Assembly (NCBI GenBank): GCA_947579605.1
Contig: OX388305.1
Coordinates: 19,357,542-19,421,541, forward strand
Direction of reading: 5' to 3'
Length of the DNA: 64,000 nucleotides
Source of the DNA: Athripsodes cinereus
Lineage: Eukaryota > Arthropoda > Insecta > Trichoptera > Leptoceridae
Shown here: piece by piece, positions 29,546 through 40,611 of the stretch
Position numbering within the stretch: position 1 is the first letter of the stretch
Layout of the letters: each line of letters starts with the position of its first letter
The notes under the pieces: model-generated
The model's database searches: none
Seen by the model: only the letters and a program-made list of their open reading frames with translations
What the model was told of the DNA's origin: nothing
Program-made: the position numbers and the translations under genes

Positions 29546-30119
29546 TACACGTATTGGATGTTGATGGGTGATGGATGTATGGCTGATTCTATGTTCTCTT
29601 TGTGGTCCAGACAGTTATTGCAATAAGGAGAGAATTCCAGTAATTTTTCCTTTGTATAGCGGACTGTATATTGGTTTTGATTCCTTCCTTGTTCTCAAGT
29701 ATGTTGAAACGGGAATTTGTAGTAAAATCACTATTTAAACTATTTAACATTTATTATGAAAGGAACAATGAACACGTCACACAACTTATATGTACCTATA
29801 ATTGGATATAAACGTGGTAAGTACTGATAGTTAATGTATGCTGTATGATCGTACTACACTTGAAAGAAGCAAGAAAGAGAATGAAGAAATATTGAAGCAA
29901 CGCTTGGCCGTGCTTATTACATTATTTATACAACAATTAAAAAATACTGACAACAATTTTGGCTACGGTTGATATCCGACTACATTGATACCGTGGCCAG
30001 ACAAATAATAGCATAACCGAATTTATACTTCAAATTGTCTATATGAACTTTACAAAGACTTCCATAGATGTCGGTATGCTGTCATTTTTTGGTGATTTAA
30101 ATGTGAAAATAATATTATA
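29546..30119. other. No recognisable feature
   Basis: AT-rich, no supported ORF or repeat. Confidence 0.5.
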
Positions 30120-30255
30120 AATTTATCCACGTATTCTATCCACAATACTCTATATCCGCTCATTATTCTAATATCCACATCCCTCACTCTATCACGCATA
30201 GTTTTACCAACTATTCTTCTCAGCGATCGTGTCTCCACTGCATTTGTTCTACCTT
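30120..30255 (-). pseudogene. RTE-like retrotransposon ORF2 fragment
   Basis: The minus strand reads NAVETRSLRRIVGKTMRDR then VRDVDIRIMSG and WIEYVDKF. It matches the segment at 38528-38660 (AVEMRSLRRMAG, TLRDRVRNDDMRRMSG). The fragment ends without a recognisable 3' tail. Confidence 0.65.
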
Positions 30256-30753
30256 TGTTCTTCTTCTTTTTAATGGTATCATTCCAAAATGTTTACTTTT
30301 CCTTAATGACATTTTAATATTCGAATTGAAAGTATTCGTGTATTGATTTTGTTTGAGAACAAAAGATTTTTGGAATAAATAATGAATCTTCAACAAACAC
30401 GTCTATGAAAATAAACAATGTGATTACTTTTCAGATGTTTTATTAAAAAAAATAAAAAAAATATAGGGGTATAAAAACTGTAAAACATCTTTGAATTCAT
30501 TTGGAGTACCTATATGTACTCCACGTATACGTGAAATAAGAACGAATCCATGTTTTATTGGTTTATTTTTTCTATTTAGAAAACACCCATATTGAATGGA
30601 TACCTATCAGATGACTCGACAAAATTATAAAAGAATAGAATAACTATTGTAATGCTTACGGACCTTTAATAATATAATAATTAATATAAAATGTGTCAAT
30701 GAAATAGATAAAAATGACATAAAAAAGAAACCCGTTCTGAAACAAAGGAATCA
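30256..30753. other. No recognisable feature
   Basis: AT-rich, no supported ORF or repeat. Confidence 0.5.
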
Positions 30754-30800
30754 ATGAGGAGCTGTATGAACGTGGAAGAAGCAAAAGAAGTGTCTAGGGA
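30754..30800 (+). pseudogene. RTE-like ORF2 C-terminal scrap
   Basis: The peptide RSCMNVEEAKEVSRD corresponds to the stretch that precedes DRRKWRS in the family ending at 61082. Only about 45 bases are recognisable. Confidence 0.4.
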
Positions 30801-30964
30801 CTCTCTTTATACCATCATGACACGTTTCAGAAGTGGGTCAGCCGATATATTAATTTTATGTCACAGACAGGTTGTTCTCTCCATGTCAATAAATCAGACG
30901 TTCAGGATAGATCTCGAACACTTATTGCTGAACTGTAGAAGTTAAATATTGTTATACGAATATA

Positions 30965-31032
30965 ACCAATCTTTAACAGAACACTCGAAAACATATAGAA
31001 ATAGGGTGAAAGAATTATTGTTCTTTGCCAGA
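30965..31032 (-). repeat. Family A 5' fragment
   Basis: AACAGAACACTCGAAAACATAT and AATAGGGTGAAAGAATTATT are the complement of the family A 5' block. Confidence 0.5.
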
Positions 31033-31784
31033 CAATCTACAGAACGTTTCGGCCTCTCTGCCTTCCACAATTGAGATTCGAATAAGATTTTTTTCTGTTT
31101 AATCTAATAATTCTTAGAAGTATGATTATTGACACTCTGATAAATTGAAGTCCCCGGATAGTCGTCAGATCATTCAATTTCTAAAAGGGAATATTGAAGA
31201 GAGAGTTAAAAGTGATAGTTTAAAAGATTTACACAATATTGGCTTTGATTGTTCACCCCTTCAAGACTGCTCAATTGCCCTCGCATGAGAACAATTTTGG
31301 GCAAGTAGGAGTCTACGACTCCTGAGTTATTCGAGTGTGAGGTAGGTCTACCTTCAATCAACATTGAAGAAATAATCAAATAGAAGCTATTTCCATTATT
31401 TCCCCAAAACAAATCGTTTACTAATAACCTTTTTATAATATTAAGCTGCCAAACTCAAATAATAATATTCCGAACAAAGTTTTCTGTTAAATATACATCA
31501 AACTTTTGAACTTAATAAGTTCTGGGACATTCCAGATAAACTTTGTTGTCTTTTGTCACAGTTGTTGGTCGTCTTTAGGGATTCAGTGTGTTTATTTTTT
31601 GGCTGTTGTTTCTTTTTTACTGAATCTTTTAGTACGGATTCTTTTATTTATTTTCTTATACACGTGGCGTGAGCTTTTGTTTTTCATTAAAAATTAATAT
31701 ATTAAACAAAAAATATGATCTAGAGTAAAAAATTACTAAGATTTTAATTATGACAGACAAAAATTACAATCTAGTAAGGAATGT
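31033..31784. other. No gene; small hairpin at about 31300
   Basis: GTAGGAGTCTACGACTCCTGA at about 31306 forms a 6-bp stem. The rest is AT-rich without assignable features. Confidence 0.45.
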
Positions 31785-31870
31785 ATAACAGATCTGATGA
31801 TTAAGTCTCAGACTGTCAATTGAGAGACCCGGATTCGATTTCACTCGCTGCCGATCTACTTCACTTTTAC
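31785..31870 (+). mobile_element. tRNA-derived SINE head (SINE family 3)
   Basis: TGATGATTAAGTCTCAGACTG is followed by CCCGGATTCGATTTC, in A-box/B-box spacing. It is related to the heads at 19500-19585 and 52490-52575. Confidence 0.45.
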
Positions 31871-32302
31871 GAAACAAGAATATTAATTACTTTGTGAATG
31901 CTGGGTGAGTTTGGATGCATTACAAATTCAAATTCATATTTATAAAATCGTAAAATTAATTGATAATGGAACTTTCTTCTTTAAGGAAAATCATTTAAGA
32001 AGTTACGAAAGTAGAAAAAAGAGAAAAAAAAACTTTGTTTCTAATTTTGTCTATTCTCTTTAAGTTTCGCATGGGAACTGTAACCTGAATAAATGTTGTC
32101 TAGACTTCATTTTTTGATAGTTTTTGTGCTTTTTTTTTATTAATTAATTTCTTTATTTACTTACTCAGCTTTCTAGTAATTTGATGCGAACTAATTAATC
32201 AATCTGTAAGCTAGTGTACTAAGTTTTTCTTTATTGAAACTGAGAATTGGGGTAAATCACTGTTTCGTTAATTGTATCGGCATTTACTTTGTAACACTTC
32301 AT
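31871..32302. other. No recognisable feature
   Basis: AT-rich, no supported feature. Confidence 0.5.
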
Positions 32303-32362
32303 TTTAAATTATCAAATAAAATAAAATAAATATATTTATTTTATTTTATTTGATAATTTAAA
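32303..32362. repeat. Perfect 60-base palindrome
   Basis: Thirty bases beginning TTTAAATTATCAAATAAAAT are followed immediately by their exact complement. It is AT-only apart from the TATCAA/TTGATA positions, with no spacer. Confidence 0.9.
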
Positions 32363-32554
32363 TCACTGTTTTTCAAACGTCATGTTTCATATTATTATTT
32401 CAAGGATTCTGTAAATAATGTCTCATTTTGTTTAAAATATTGGTACATGAGTAGAAGAATTCCACGATTAGATTAATTGAAGCAAGCATTTCGTTTTTCT
32501 TTAGATAAGCAGAGTGAGAAAGATGACATTCGAAGTCAACTTGTCAATTAAATT

Positions 32555-32691
32555 AAACATATGTTTTATTCTACTTTTTGATATATTGAAGAGGGAGACG
32601 TATTTCGTCTTGTTAGGACATTGTCAATCCTAACAAGACGAAATACGCATCTCTCGTTAATAAATCAAATAATAGAATAAAACATTTGTTT
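32555..32691. mobile_element. Foldback element with 64-bp arms and hammerhead-like loop
   Basis: The arms 32555-32618 and 32628-32691 are inverted copies (GACGTATTTCGTCTTGTTAG facing CTAACAAGACGAAATACGCA) around a 9-base spacer CATTGTCAA. On the minus strand TTGACAATG-[GTC..GAC]-GAAA (32601-32627) repeats the exact order of the Penelope-arm motif at 4931-4960. Confidence 0.75.
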
Positions 32692-33430
32692 TATTTATTT
32701 CGCTTTTGAATTCTACTACCTAAACATTGAAGAAGATATCTCAGGAGTTGTGAACTCCTATTTATTCGCATAATTTAACCGAAATTTGTCCTCACTGTCG
32801 GGCCATTTGGCAGGCCTGAAGGACCAACCGGTTAAAACCGCCATCGTGGGAATCATTTAAACAACACTCTCTCTTCAATGCCCCCTTTTGAAAGTTTAAA
32901 TAGGTATACCTAAACAGTGACATAAGTCAACTTGTCTTACCTCGTTGTACCTAAGTATTTCAGAGAGCCTTCATTAATTAATAATGCATTTATCGCCCTA
33001 GTTCCTATTTTTTGGGTAAGCCTTGTGAACAGCATGTTACATTTTCTTTCTGAAGGGGTTGAATAGTCTATAACATTCTTGAGAAAACTTTGCTATAAAT
33101 CGATTAACTACTGGTCAAATCGGCATTCAGATTTGGAAAACAGTATCCTTCTCTAACGCCATCAAGCGTTTAGGCTGACAATCAACAATGACAGTCAACA
33201 GCCTCAAACACAATTTACTGGAAGTTTATGTAGGTTTATATAATACTAAAGTCTATCGTAATGGTTTGAAACAGCTGGAAGTGATGAATGCAACATGGAT
33301 TAAGTGAAGCCAGTTTTAGTCGATTCGTAAACATTAAGTCACCTTTAATGTTTCCTAGTACAGAGAGTTTCCACAATCTGCTGATACAGGGGTTACAACA
33401 AGACACAGCGAAAACCTCAATATTCGTAGG
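32692..33430. other. No gene seen; one GC-richer stretch
   Basis: 32785-32850 is GC-richer (GTCGGGCCATTTGGCAGGCC, GGACCAACCGGTTAAAACCG) but was not assigned. The rest is AT-rich. Confidence 0.4.
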
Positions 33431-33438
33431 TACATGGT

Positions 33439-33663
33439 ATTTAGAGGAACCAAATATGAATTACTGCATCTGATCATCAAAGGTAAAATAGAGGGTCGAA
33501 GAGGGGTTGGTAGGAGACAGGTTTCCTGGCTCCGCAATATACGTGATTGGACTGGAATAAGAGGTGTTGAGGAGCTGTTCCGGGCTACCCGGGACAGGGA
33601 TGTATACTCTCGAGTGATAGTCAACGTCGGGGGGACCTGACATGACACGGAAAGAAGAAGAAG
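33439..33663 (+). mobile_element. RTE-like retrotransposon 3' fragment
   Basis: The frame reads FRGTKYELLHLIIKGKIEGR, RGVGRRQVSWLRNIRDWTG, EELFRATRDRDVY and VIVNVGGT, stop, then a GAAAGAAGAAGAAG tail. A short ACATGGT repeat (33432-33438 and 33664-33670) may be the target-site duplication. Relatives are at 13945-14035, 48048-48182 and 54275-54648. The coding part is open but lacks the reverse transcriptase. Confidence 0.8.
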
Positions 33664-33670
33664 ACATGGT

Positions 33671-34655
33671 TATTATTTAAATCAGTAATTTAATTAATAA
33701 CTTCGAAAAAAAATTGCACATTTAAAATATTTCCATATAAATCCATATACATATAAACGAATGATGAACATTGTGATTGTGATTACAGAGAAAGAGCATG
33801 AAAATACAGTAACAGATTTTTCTCTGATATCAATTAATCATTTCATACATAAAAAATATAATAATACAAAATAAGTACCGATACTGTTATATAAGATGAT
33901 TTGTCTGAAGGATATTAATTGATGTTTTTATCGAACAATCGTTTCTATATCTTATATAGGTAGGTACTACGTATACTCAATATCTCTAGAATAATATTAA
34001 ATTATGTATTATGAAAGATTGTAGAAGTTTCTTAATACATTTTTATTGTATAATTATTTGTAAACACTTGGGAAGACTCTCTGAAGGAGAATAAAAAAAA
34101 TAAACACTATTTTGAAATAAACTTTATTAAGAAGTTCTTTTTATACAAAACAAGCTGAATTGAACTAGAATTTGAAAATAAATATAAATAATACTACAAC
34201 GAAGCAACTTCCTTAGGATCAGCTAGGTAAATGGGAAATGCGGTAGTGATAGAGAGTACCTACGGCTGTGGAAGGATACTGCTTATTTTTATACTGTATA
34301 GTGAGAGAGAGAGAGAGCGGATAGGTGAGAAGACCTTGAATTTGGAGGAGCCATCGCGATTCTGGTTTCCAGTATAACAAATTACTTTTTTTATGGTTAT
34401 CCTTTTACTAGAACTGAATAGCTGATGGAGACCTTAGAGGTGAATGGTCATATTATAGGATATGTACTTGTCCCTGAACTTTGCCTATTTCCTGTTGAAT
34501 GGAAGATTCTAGCAGCTTTCACGATTTATATATCTGTTTGTGAATTTAGGAATTATTCTACTACTTCCTGTCAACTGATAGCTTCTGTTTCCTGTGGTAG
34601 TGACTTAGCTGATGTCAAAATACATGGTGTTAGTTCCGGTGGTTTGAGTATCTTT
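33671..34655. other. No gene seen; (GA)n microsatellite
   Basis: A (GA)8-type run is at about 34302-34318. No other supported feature. Confidence 0.5.
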
Positions 34656-34732
34656 AAAAAATGTAACTCCGAAAATAGAGTTACGAAGAAGAAAAAATGT
34701 AACTCCGAAAATAGAGTTACGAAGAAGGAATA
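34656..34732. repeat. Two tandem 36-base units, each a hairpin
   Basis: The unit AAATGTAACTCCGAAAATAG plus AGTTACGAAGAA is repeated with a 36-base period (34661 and 34697). Within each unit GTAACTC and GAGTTAC form a 7-bp stem around CGAAAATA. The period is a multiple of three, so the 102-codon frame 34425-34733 reads KKCNSENRVTKK twice, but no other evidence supports that ORF. Confidence 0.8.
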
Positions 34733-37070
34733 AATTAATCAACGAATTTCTTCTGGTGGCACAGGACAGAGACCAGCCGCCTCCATTCAAAGCGTCATTT
34801 TTCCAATTGAGTCACTTCTTCTCAAGACATTCTTTTTAATTTATTACAGAAAACGTAGGTTGTGAAAAAGGGATATCAAAAAATGTGTACATTGTTAAAA
34901 ATGGTTTTCAAAACCTGGCTGCCAACACACTTAATCACGCCGAAATGTATCTACCCTATCACTTGAGACGATTAAAAACCAGACGTTATAAATACCTGAA
35001 TATTTTTTTATTTCTCTTTCTTCTTTGATATTTATCTTGACCACATATTTATCTTGATCATACTATACCCACTTCTATGCTGAAATTTGGTTTTTGTTAT
35101 ATTTTATTACTTTGACTTATATAAGTCGCCCGACTATTCCAGATTTCTATAGATAATCATGTCAAATTATTAATAAAAAAAACTTTTTCACTACATGACC
35201 TATTGAGAATGTAAAAAATAACTAATGTATTAGTTTTCAACAATCTCCTCTCAATATTTTCGATAACCATTAATATAATTAATTAAAACTAACTAAATTA
35301 AATTGAAATCATAGGTAGCTTTGAAGTAATTATTCTGTGAGTTATTTTGGTACTTAGAAAACAATTACCGTTTCAACATGATACCTCGATTGCTTCATAA
35401 ATATATGACCACCAGGTAAAAGGTGAAAGGGAGAACATTTTAGATAAACGTTATTAGTTTATCGTCATTAAAGCATGAACGGTTATATGATGACATTTAA
35501 AAAACCACTTTAAATGAGTTTTCACTGTACCTATCTATTTGATTTCTATATATTTTTTTTTATTTTTTTTCTTTTTTTTTCTTTTAGATACAACAGCATT
35601 TACAATAGGAATAAGTAATTTACAAGTTCAATATTTGATTTACATCGCCAATTATAGTATCTTAAATATATTCATTATTATGTAGTACAAAAAAAAACAA
35701 TATAAGTAAGTACAATACAAATAGGTAATTATAAATGTTGTTTTTGAGGCTTTATAAAAAATTAAACATTCGTTTTCTTATTATTTAGCCATTTTTACTA
35801 CGAGATAATGTTTTTCATGCAAATATAAATCTATATTTATTTCGGACTGTGTGTATTCAATCTCAACCAATTATTTTGTCATCAGAAAGTCATGAAGGGG
35901 ATCTATCTCTGTTGTATTGATTCCTTTGAGATCTCCACCTTACTATCATTTAGTTCATCTTTGATAAGAGTGGTTTGGGTCGAAAGTGGACAGATTCCTA
36001 AATTTATACAATATTGTCAAAGTACATAAGCTTAAACGAAAGATTAATCCGTAGTGATATCTTAAACAAAATATAAAATATTTTTATTAGATTATCCATG
36101 TAAAGTACATTAATTTTAACAAAAGGCTAAATGAGTTTATAACATTATAAAAAAAACGATGACATGTTCTGTGTAGTAAGTAAATTTCCTCAAAAATATC
36201 TAAGAAACAGAGAACAATAACTGTATTCAATAGTTGGCTCTGTGCCAGACATGAACTAAAAACCTAAAGAGGTTTCATCGTCTTCTTGTTTGTGAAGTTG
36301 AAGTTGGGTGGTTAAATGGTCCATTTCACATTAGGATATTTTTGTCTAATACCAGTCAGATGATACTAAAATTGTCAACAGACCTTTATTAATTGAATGT
36401 ACGTTTTAGTACATTTATATTCGTTTTTCATGAAACCTGTTAACAGAACCCCGCTGGTTGGTTACAAATTTTAAAGACAGTCATAAATGACATTATGAAT
36501 GATAACCGACAAACTTGCTGACGATATTTAACACTTTATCTGAGATTTAAAAAAAAAAATGTTCTCTAGTTTTAAGTTAATAAGAACAGATATAAATATT
36601 TACATATTTACTTATACTAGCAAAACTTCAGGTGGAGTTAAATTTAATATCAATTTCAAACTATACATTGAAAATAATATGATTACACGTTATGTACTTC
36701 CGTCACTTTTCATGGTAGGTATTATGTTATGTTGCTACGAGAAATCATTGTGTATAAAGGGCTTTTCTCGTAACAATAAGGAGGTCGATCTCCGCTGAGA
36801 TATGAAATGTTGTACTAGTAATTAACTCCAATACATCAATCAAATGACTTTTGATAAATATGTCAACAGTTCAACTAGCGATGAAATACATACATACAGA
36901 CATCGATCATATTTTTATAAAAGAAGAAGGCAGTTTGTAAATTAATTTATAATATTTTTTGTAATGAGATTTTTGAGAAGAAATTATTATGTTCTCTTAG
37001 CTAACTTAACTTTACTGCTAACTATTATGTTTTTTACTATACAAGTCTAAGTAATAAAGTGCTGGTTGTT
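34733..37070. other. No gene recognised
   Basis: AT-rich. A T-rich tract is at 35555-35590. Short ORFs such as 36559-36798 are of low complexity and match nothing known to me. Confidence 0.5.
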
Positions 37071-37081
37071 ACAATTTTATC

Positions 37082-37767
37082 TTTTTCTTCTTCTTCTTTT
37101 GCTTCAGTTAGGACTATGTCCTGTGGTTCTCGGAGCCTGCTCCTGGGAGGTGGATGTCCAACTGTCCCTCCATCGTTTAGGTGGTCTTCCTGGGGGTCTG
37201 TTTCCTGTCATGTGTTCATCTGCTGCAATTCTGACCACTCGATCTGAGCTCGCCTTCCCCACATGATCTCTCCAGAAACGTCTTCTCGTTCTGCCCCATC
37301 GCACAACATCTTCGACATTACAGATTCTTCTAATTTCTGAATTTCTTATTCTGTCACGAAGAGTTACACCTGCGATGGGTCGTAGAGTTTTCATTTCGGT
37401 GGTTCTAAGAAGGCTTTTTGTTTTGGTGGTGTCAGCTCTTGATTCTATGCCGTATGTCATGATCGGTCTTATGCAGGTCTTATAGATCCTTACTTTGCTC
37501 TCTCTCAGCATGTCTTTGTTTCTCCATACAGCACTCTTCAAGCACCCAGCCACGACGGCAGCCTTGTTTGCTTGTTCTCTTACATCGTCAAAGAGGTTAT
37601 TGCTGCTGGAGATCTCGACACCCAGATACTTAAATCGCATCACTTGCTCTATGACTTTATTGTCGATTGTAAGTTTGCATCGCACTGGATGCCTCGAAGT
37701 GACCATGCTCTTTGTTTTGTTTACTGAGATTTTCATGTTGAATCTTTGAGAGGAATTTGAAGAAGGA
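37082..37767 (-). mobile_element. 5'-truncated RTE retrotransposon with 11-bp target-site duplication
   Basis: It is flanked by ACAATTTTATC at 37071-37081 and 37768-37778. The 3' end on the minus strand is the GAAGAAGAAGAAAAAGA tail typical of RTE-type elements. The 210-codon frame inside is open to its stop. Confidence 0.9.
37104..37736 (-). CDS. RTE ORF2 C-terminal portion (partial, 5'-truncated)
   Basis: The frame starts within the thumb region of the reverse transcriptase: MKISVNKTKSMV, VMRFKYLGVEISSS, then VRIYKTCIRPIMTYGIES and TLRPIAGVTLRDRIRNSEI. It ends with RWGRTRRRFWRDHVGKAS and the GNRPPGRPPKRWRDSW segment. These are the standard C-terminal landmarks of RTE-clade ORFs. No stop interrupts 210 codons, but the endonuclease and catalytic reverse transcriptase motifs are missing, so it is a dead copy. 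The ATG is internal to the parental protein and is not a real start. Confidence 0.85.
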   Translation of the reverse strand: MKISVNKTKSMVTSRHPVRCKLTIDNKVIEQVMRFKYLGVEISSSNNLFDDVREQANKAAVVAGCLKSAVWRNKDMLRESKVRIYKTCIRPIMTYGIESRADTTKTKSLLRTTEMKTLRPIAGVTLRDRIRNSEIRRICNVEDVVRWGRTRRRFWRDHVGKASSDRVVRIAADEHMTGNRPPGRPPKRWRDSWTSTSQEQAPRTTGHSPN

Positions 37768-37821
37768 ACAATTTTATCGATTTCGTAAATATGTTTTTAA
37801 AGTAATGAAATCTATCAATAT

Positions 37822-38700
37822 CAAAGCATATGATCGTGTGGACCGGGAAAGATTGTGGCGCGTGTTGTCGGAGTATGGGGTGAGCAGCCAGTTGATCCAC
37901 GCAATTTCTTCACTTTACTGGGGAGCTCCGCTTGTGTGAGGGTAAACAATACACTCTCGGAGTGGTTTACCCTCACCAAAGGAGTGAAGCAAGGTTGTGT
38001 CGTCTCCGTGGCTGTTCAACCTATTCTTCGACTACTGTATGTGACCATTGAAAGAGATGGGTGTTGGCGTTGAATTGAATGGAAACCGTGTGAATGCGTT
38101 GATTTATGCGGATGATTTGGTATTAATGGCTGAGAATGAAAGTGATTTACAAAAGTCAGTTGTCAGTTGTATATGATAGTTGTAGTATGAATGGGATGAA
38201 AATGAATGTGAAAAGACGAAAGTGCTGGTTTTTGAAAGAGAGATTGATAAAACAATGTGTGAAATAAAGGTTGAAAATAAATGTTTGGAGCAAGTGGACG
38301 AGTATGTATATTTAGGAAGTTTGTTTGCGAGGGATGGAAGATGTGACAAGGATATCGAAAGAAGAAAAGTGGCCGGTGCTAGGATTAACGGTGCACTTCG
38401 GCCCATTGTTAGCAATGACAATGTGTCGATCATGGCAAAATTGCTAGTGCACAATACGATCCTGGTACCGACACTTATGTATGCAAGCGAAACGTGGACA
38501 TGGTTGAAGAAGGACGAAAGTGGAATAAATGCTGTGGAGATGAGATCGCTGAGGAGGATGGCTGGTTAAACGTTGCGTGATAGAGTGAGGAATGATGATA
38601 TGAGAAGAATGAGTGGATGCAAAAGGAGTGTTGTAGATAGAATGCGTGTGAATAAATTGAGATGGTTCGGTCATGTGGAACGAATGGAAGAGGAAAGAAT
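37822..38700 (+). pseudogene. Reverse transcriptase pseudogene (RTE-like)
   Basis: Motif pieces lie in three frames: KAYDRVDRERLWRVLSEYG (from 37822, reverse transcriptase motif A with its Asp), CVRVNNTLSEWFTLTKGVKQ then GCVVS (37930-38015), NALIYADDLVLMAE (YADD at 38105-38116) and, from 38222, VFEREIDKTMCEIKVE, YVYLGSLFARDGR, LVPTLMYASETW and EMRSLRRMAG. After a stop at about 38568 it continues as TLRDRVRNDDMRRMSG and LRWFGHVERMEEERM. At least three frameshifts and a stop disable it. The order of motifs and spacing are otherwise normal for the family. Confidence 0.85.
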
Positions 38701-38713
38701 GAATGAATAGATA
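37822..38713 (+). mobile_element. RTE-like retrotransposon fragment with 15-bp flanking repeat
   Basis: The fragment lies exactly between two copies of GAAATCTATCAATAT (37807-37821 and 38714-38728), a 15-base target-site duplication. It ends GAATGAATGAATAGATA rather than in poly(A). The insertion split an older CR1/L2-like fragment. Confidence 0.85.
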
Positions 38714-38728
38714 GAAATCTATCAATAT

Positions 38729-38910
38729 GCAAGATAAGATCAATAGAGCCAACAAGTTCTTCCTCCACGATAGGGCTTTTGGTGATGCAAGAACTTTCAT
38801 CTGAAATGGACTCCCCAAGGAATTCCGTAAAAATCAATCAAATCAATGTTCAGGAACAATATTAAAACATCACTTTTTCAAAATAGTTTTCCGCTCCCTT
38901 GAGATGGATG
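38729..38910 (+). pseudogene. CR1/L2-like ORF2 C-terminal fragment, host of the RTE-like insertion
   Basis: Translation gives QDKINRANKFFLHDRAFG, DARTFI, stop, NGLPKEF, then a frameshifted segment, ending near TTTTCCGCTCCCTTGAGATGG. It matches 552-650. The sequence left of the insertion (37779-37821) would be its 5' continuation. Confidence 0.55.
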
Positions 38911-39745
38911 GTTCATTAAACGGCACCAAATAATTTATTCGACATATTAAATATAAAAGTATGCATTCACTTGAAAGTAATTTTAAAAAGGATATTTTAG
39001 AAATATTTTTTTTTCAAACCTTTTTCTTTTCGATCACATTCAAAGAATTTTTCATCGAAGCACATTGATTTTTTTGTAGACACGTGTTCATTTATAAAAA
39101 ATGTGCCTCACAACAGAACCACTTAGATTCTTGCCAACTGCGTTCAATTGAATATTTTTTTTAACACAAATCGAACGTAATTATGTATATTTACTTATTA
39201 TTCTTTAATTATAATATATTAACTCATATCCAACTGAAATATTTTACTAAGTGAAATCAATCAATTTCTTTTGTATATTAGTAAAAAAAGCTAGCTAATC
39301 AAATATCCAAACTTCAAGAGAGAAAATCAATTTATGTAAGAGAATCTAAGACAAAAAGCAAAATAAGCATTATGTTAAAAAGCTTTTGGATTTTTATCAA
39401 TGATGTTATTAAATTATTTATAGCAGAACGCTGAGTTTGCAAAGTATGTTTGTTAAATAAATAATTTTTATTCAACGCTAGGTACCTATTTGTTGTTTTC
39501 TCATGTGAGCATTTTTTGGTAAACTCAGCGTCACTGTATATATTCAGTTAATATGAAATAGTAAAAATGTTTATGAAAGTTTCTTTCGTCTAATGAATAA
39601 ACTTTATAAGTACCTATGCCACTTATTTTAGCCTTTCGACATCGTCTTTGACATTGTCTCTTATATAAACATACTTATGTACTAAACATTTGAATTTTAA
39701 TCATTAGATAAATAAAAAGTAAGCATAAAATTCACTTTTTTTCAA
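38911..39745. other. No recognisable feature
   Basis: AT-rich, no supported feature. Confidence 0.5.
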
Positions 39746-39750
39746 AGATT

Positions 39751-39880
39751 TAAAATTAAAATGATTTTAAAAACACTGTATAATTTCCAAATTATATTTA
39801 TTCACCTCTGGTGAATTTATTCGAGGTGAGTAAATTTAATTTGGAAATTATACAGTGTTTTCAAAATCATTTTAATTATA
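39751..39880. mobile_element. 130-base foldback with 58-bp arms
   Basis: 39751-39808 and 39823-39880 are inverted copies (AATGATTTTAAAAACACTGT and ATAATTTCCAAATTATATTT facing their complements) with a 14-base spacer holding TGGTGAATTTATTC. It is non-coding, with no copy recognised elsewhere in the window. Confidence 0.8.
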
Positions 39881-40084
39881 ATGAATTTCCAAAGTGTTAA
39901 CACAAAAACATTTGATTTATTGATTTAAAATTATTTCAATCAAATTTCCAAAACAATATTACGCCAGTTTAAGGGATCTCGGTGTAGTAAATATCAAACA
40001 CTTACATTTCATATAATTATGTTTATATTCAGTAAAAATCAATACCTGTCGGTTAGAAGTCCTCGAAACCAGTTGAGCATGGAT

Positions 40085-40268
40085 TTTTTTTTTTATAAAA
40101 GAAATATCTGGGTTTTGTTTGTTATAAACCCAAATACAACCTTATACACCTTTCACAGTAAGCTACTAAAAGCTTGTGTCGTGAAAGGGGAGTTTGCCGG
40201 CACCTGGTATCGAACCACGGACCCCTTGTTCACGAGGCCGAGACTCTACCTCCAGGCTACCGACGAAC
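40085..40268 (-). mobile_element. tRNA-derived SINE (SINE family 2), with head
   Basis: On the minus strand the tRNA-like head GTAGCCTGGAGGTAGAGTC is followed by CTCGTGAACAAGG and the B box GGTTCGATACC. The body then runs ACTCCCCTTTCACGACACAA, AGCTTACTGTGAAAGGTG and TTGTATTTGGGTTTATAAC, with an A-rich end (T run at about 40087). A plus-strand 3' copy is at 48388-48503 and a diverged one at 57265-57425. No clear target-site duplication was found. Confidence 0.75.
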
Positions 40269-40348
40269 TCAAAATCAACATACTAAAGTTGCTATACTAT
40301 GCGACACAATCACGAAATATTATATGTGGGATAGACAGAGAGAACGTT

Positions 40349-40605
40349 TCACTTTATTTTATTTTTAACTACAGATCTACCATTGCATACTTCTATCGCT
40401 ATCTCTGCATTCATGCAGATACTTATGCACGCACTCCGATTTCTCTTTCTCAAAATACAGCTGTTTTCGAGAATTTGATCTATATTATGATCAAGCAACG
40501 TGAATTTTGGACGCCCCCGCTTCCTCACACCCTCTCTTTCATATACGTATGTTCTCTTTGTCATATTTTCATTATCCGTTCGTTTCACATGTCCTCGGTA
40601 AAGAA
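40349..40605 (-). pseudogene. RTE-like retrotransposon C-terminal fragment
   Basis: The minus-strand frame reads GHVKRTDNENMTKRTYVYER, EGVRKRGRPKFTLLDHN, then RNRSACISICMNAEIAIEVC. The GHV.R, MTK.+Y, RGRP and RSACI..CMN.E.A.EV landmarks match 60591-60855 and 30754-30800. No reverse transcriptase core. Confidence 0.65.
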
Positions 40606-40611
40606 TAAGTC

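Noticed and set aside
34656..34732. CRISPR-like repeat
   Set aside because: Only two directly adjacent units without spacers, in a eukaryotic repeat landscape.
34425..34733. 102-codon frame with internal repeats
   Set aside because: The only notable part is the tandem hairpin repeat, whose period happens to be a multiple of three; no other coding evidence.
38444..38837. Serine/histidine-rich minus-strand frames of 116-124 codons
   Set aside because: These are antisense shadows of the RTE-like coding sequence on the plus strand.
40178..40268. Genuine tRNA gene on the minus strand
   Set aside because: The tRNA-like head is joined to a repeated body with an A-rich end that recurs at 48388 and 57265, so it is a SINE.
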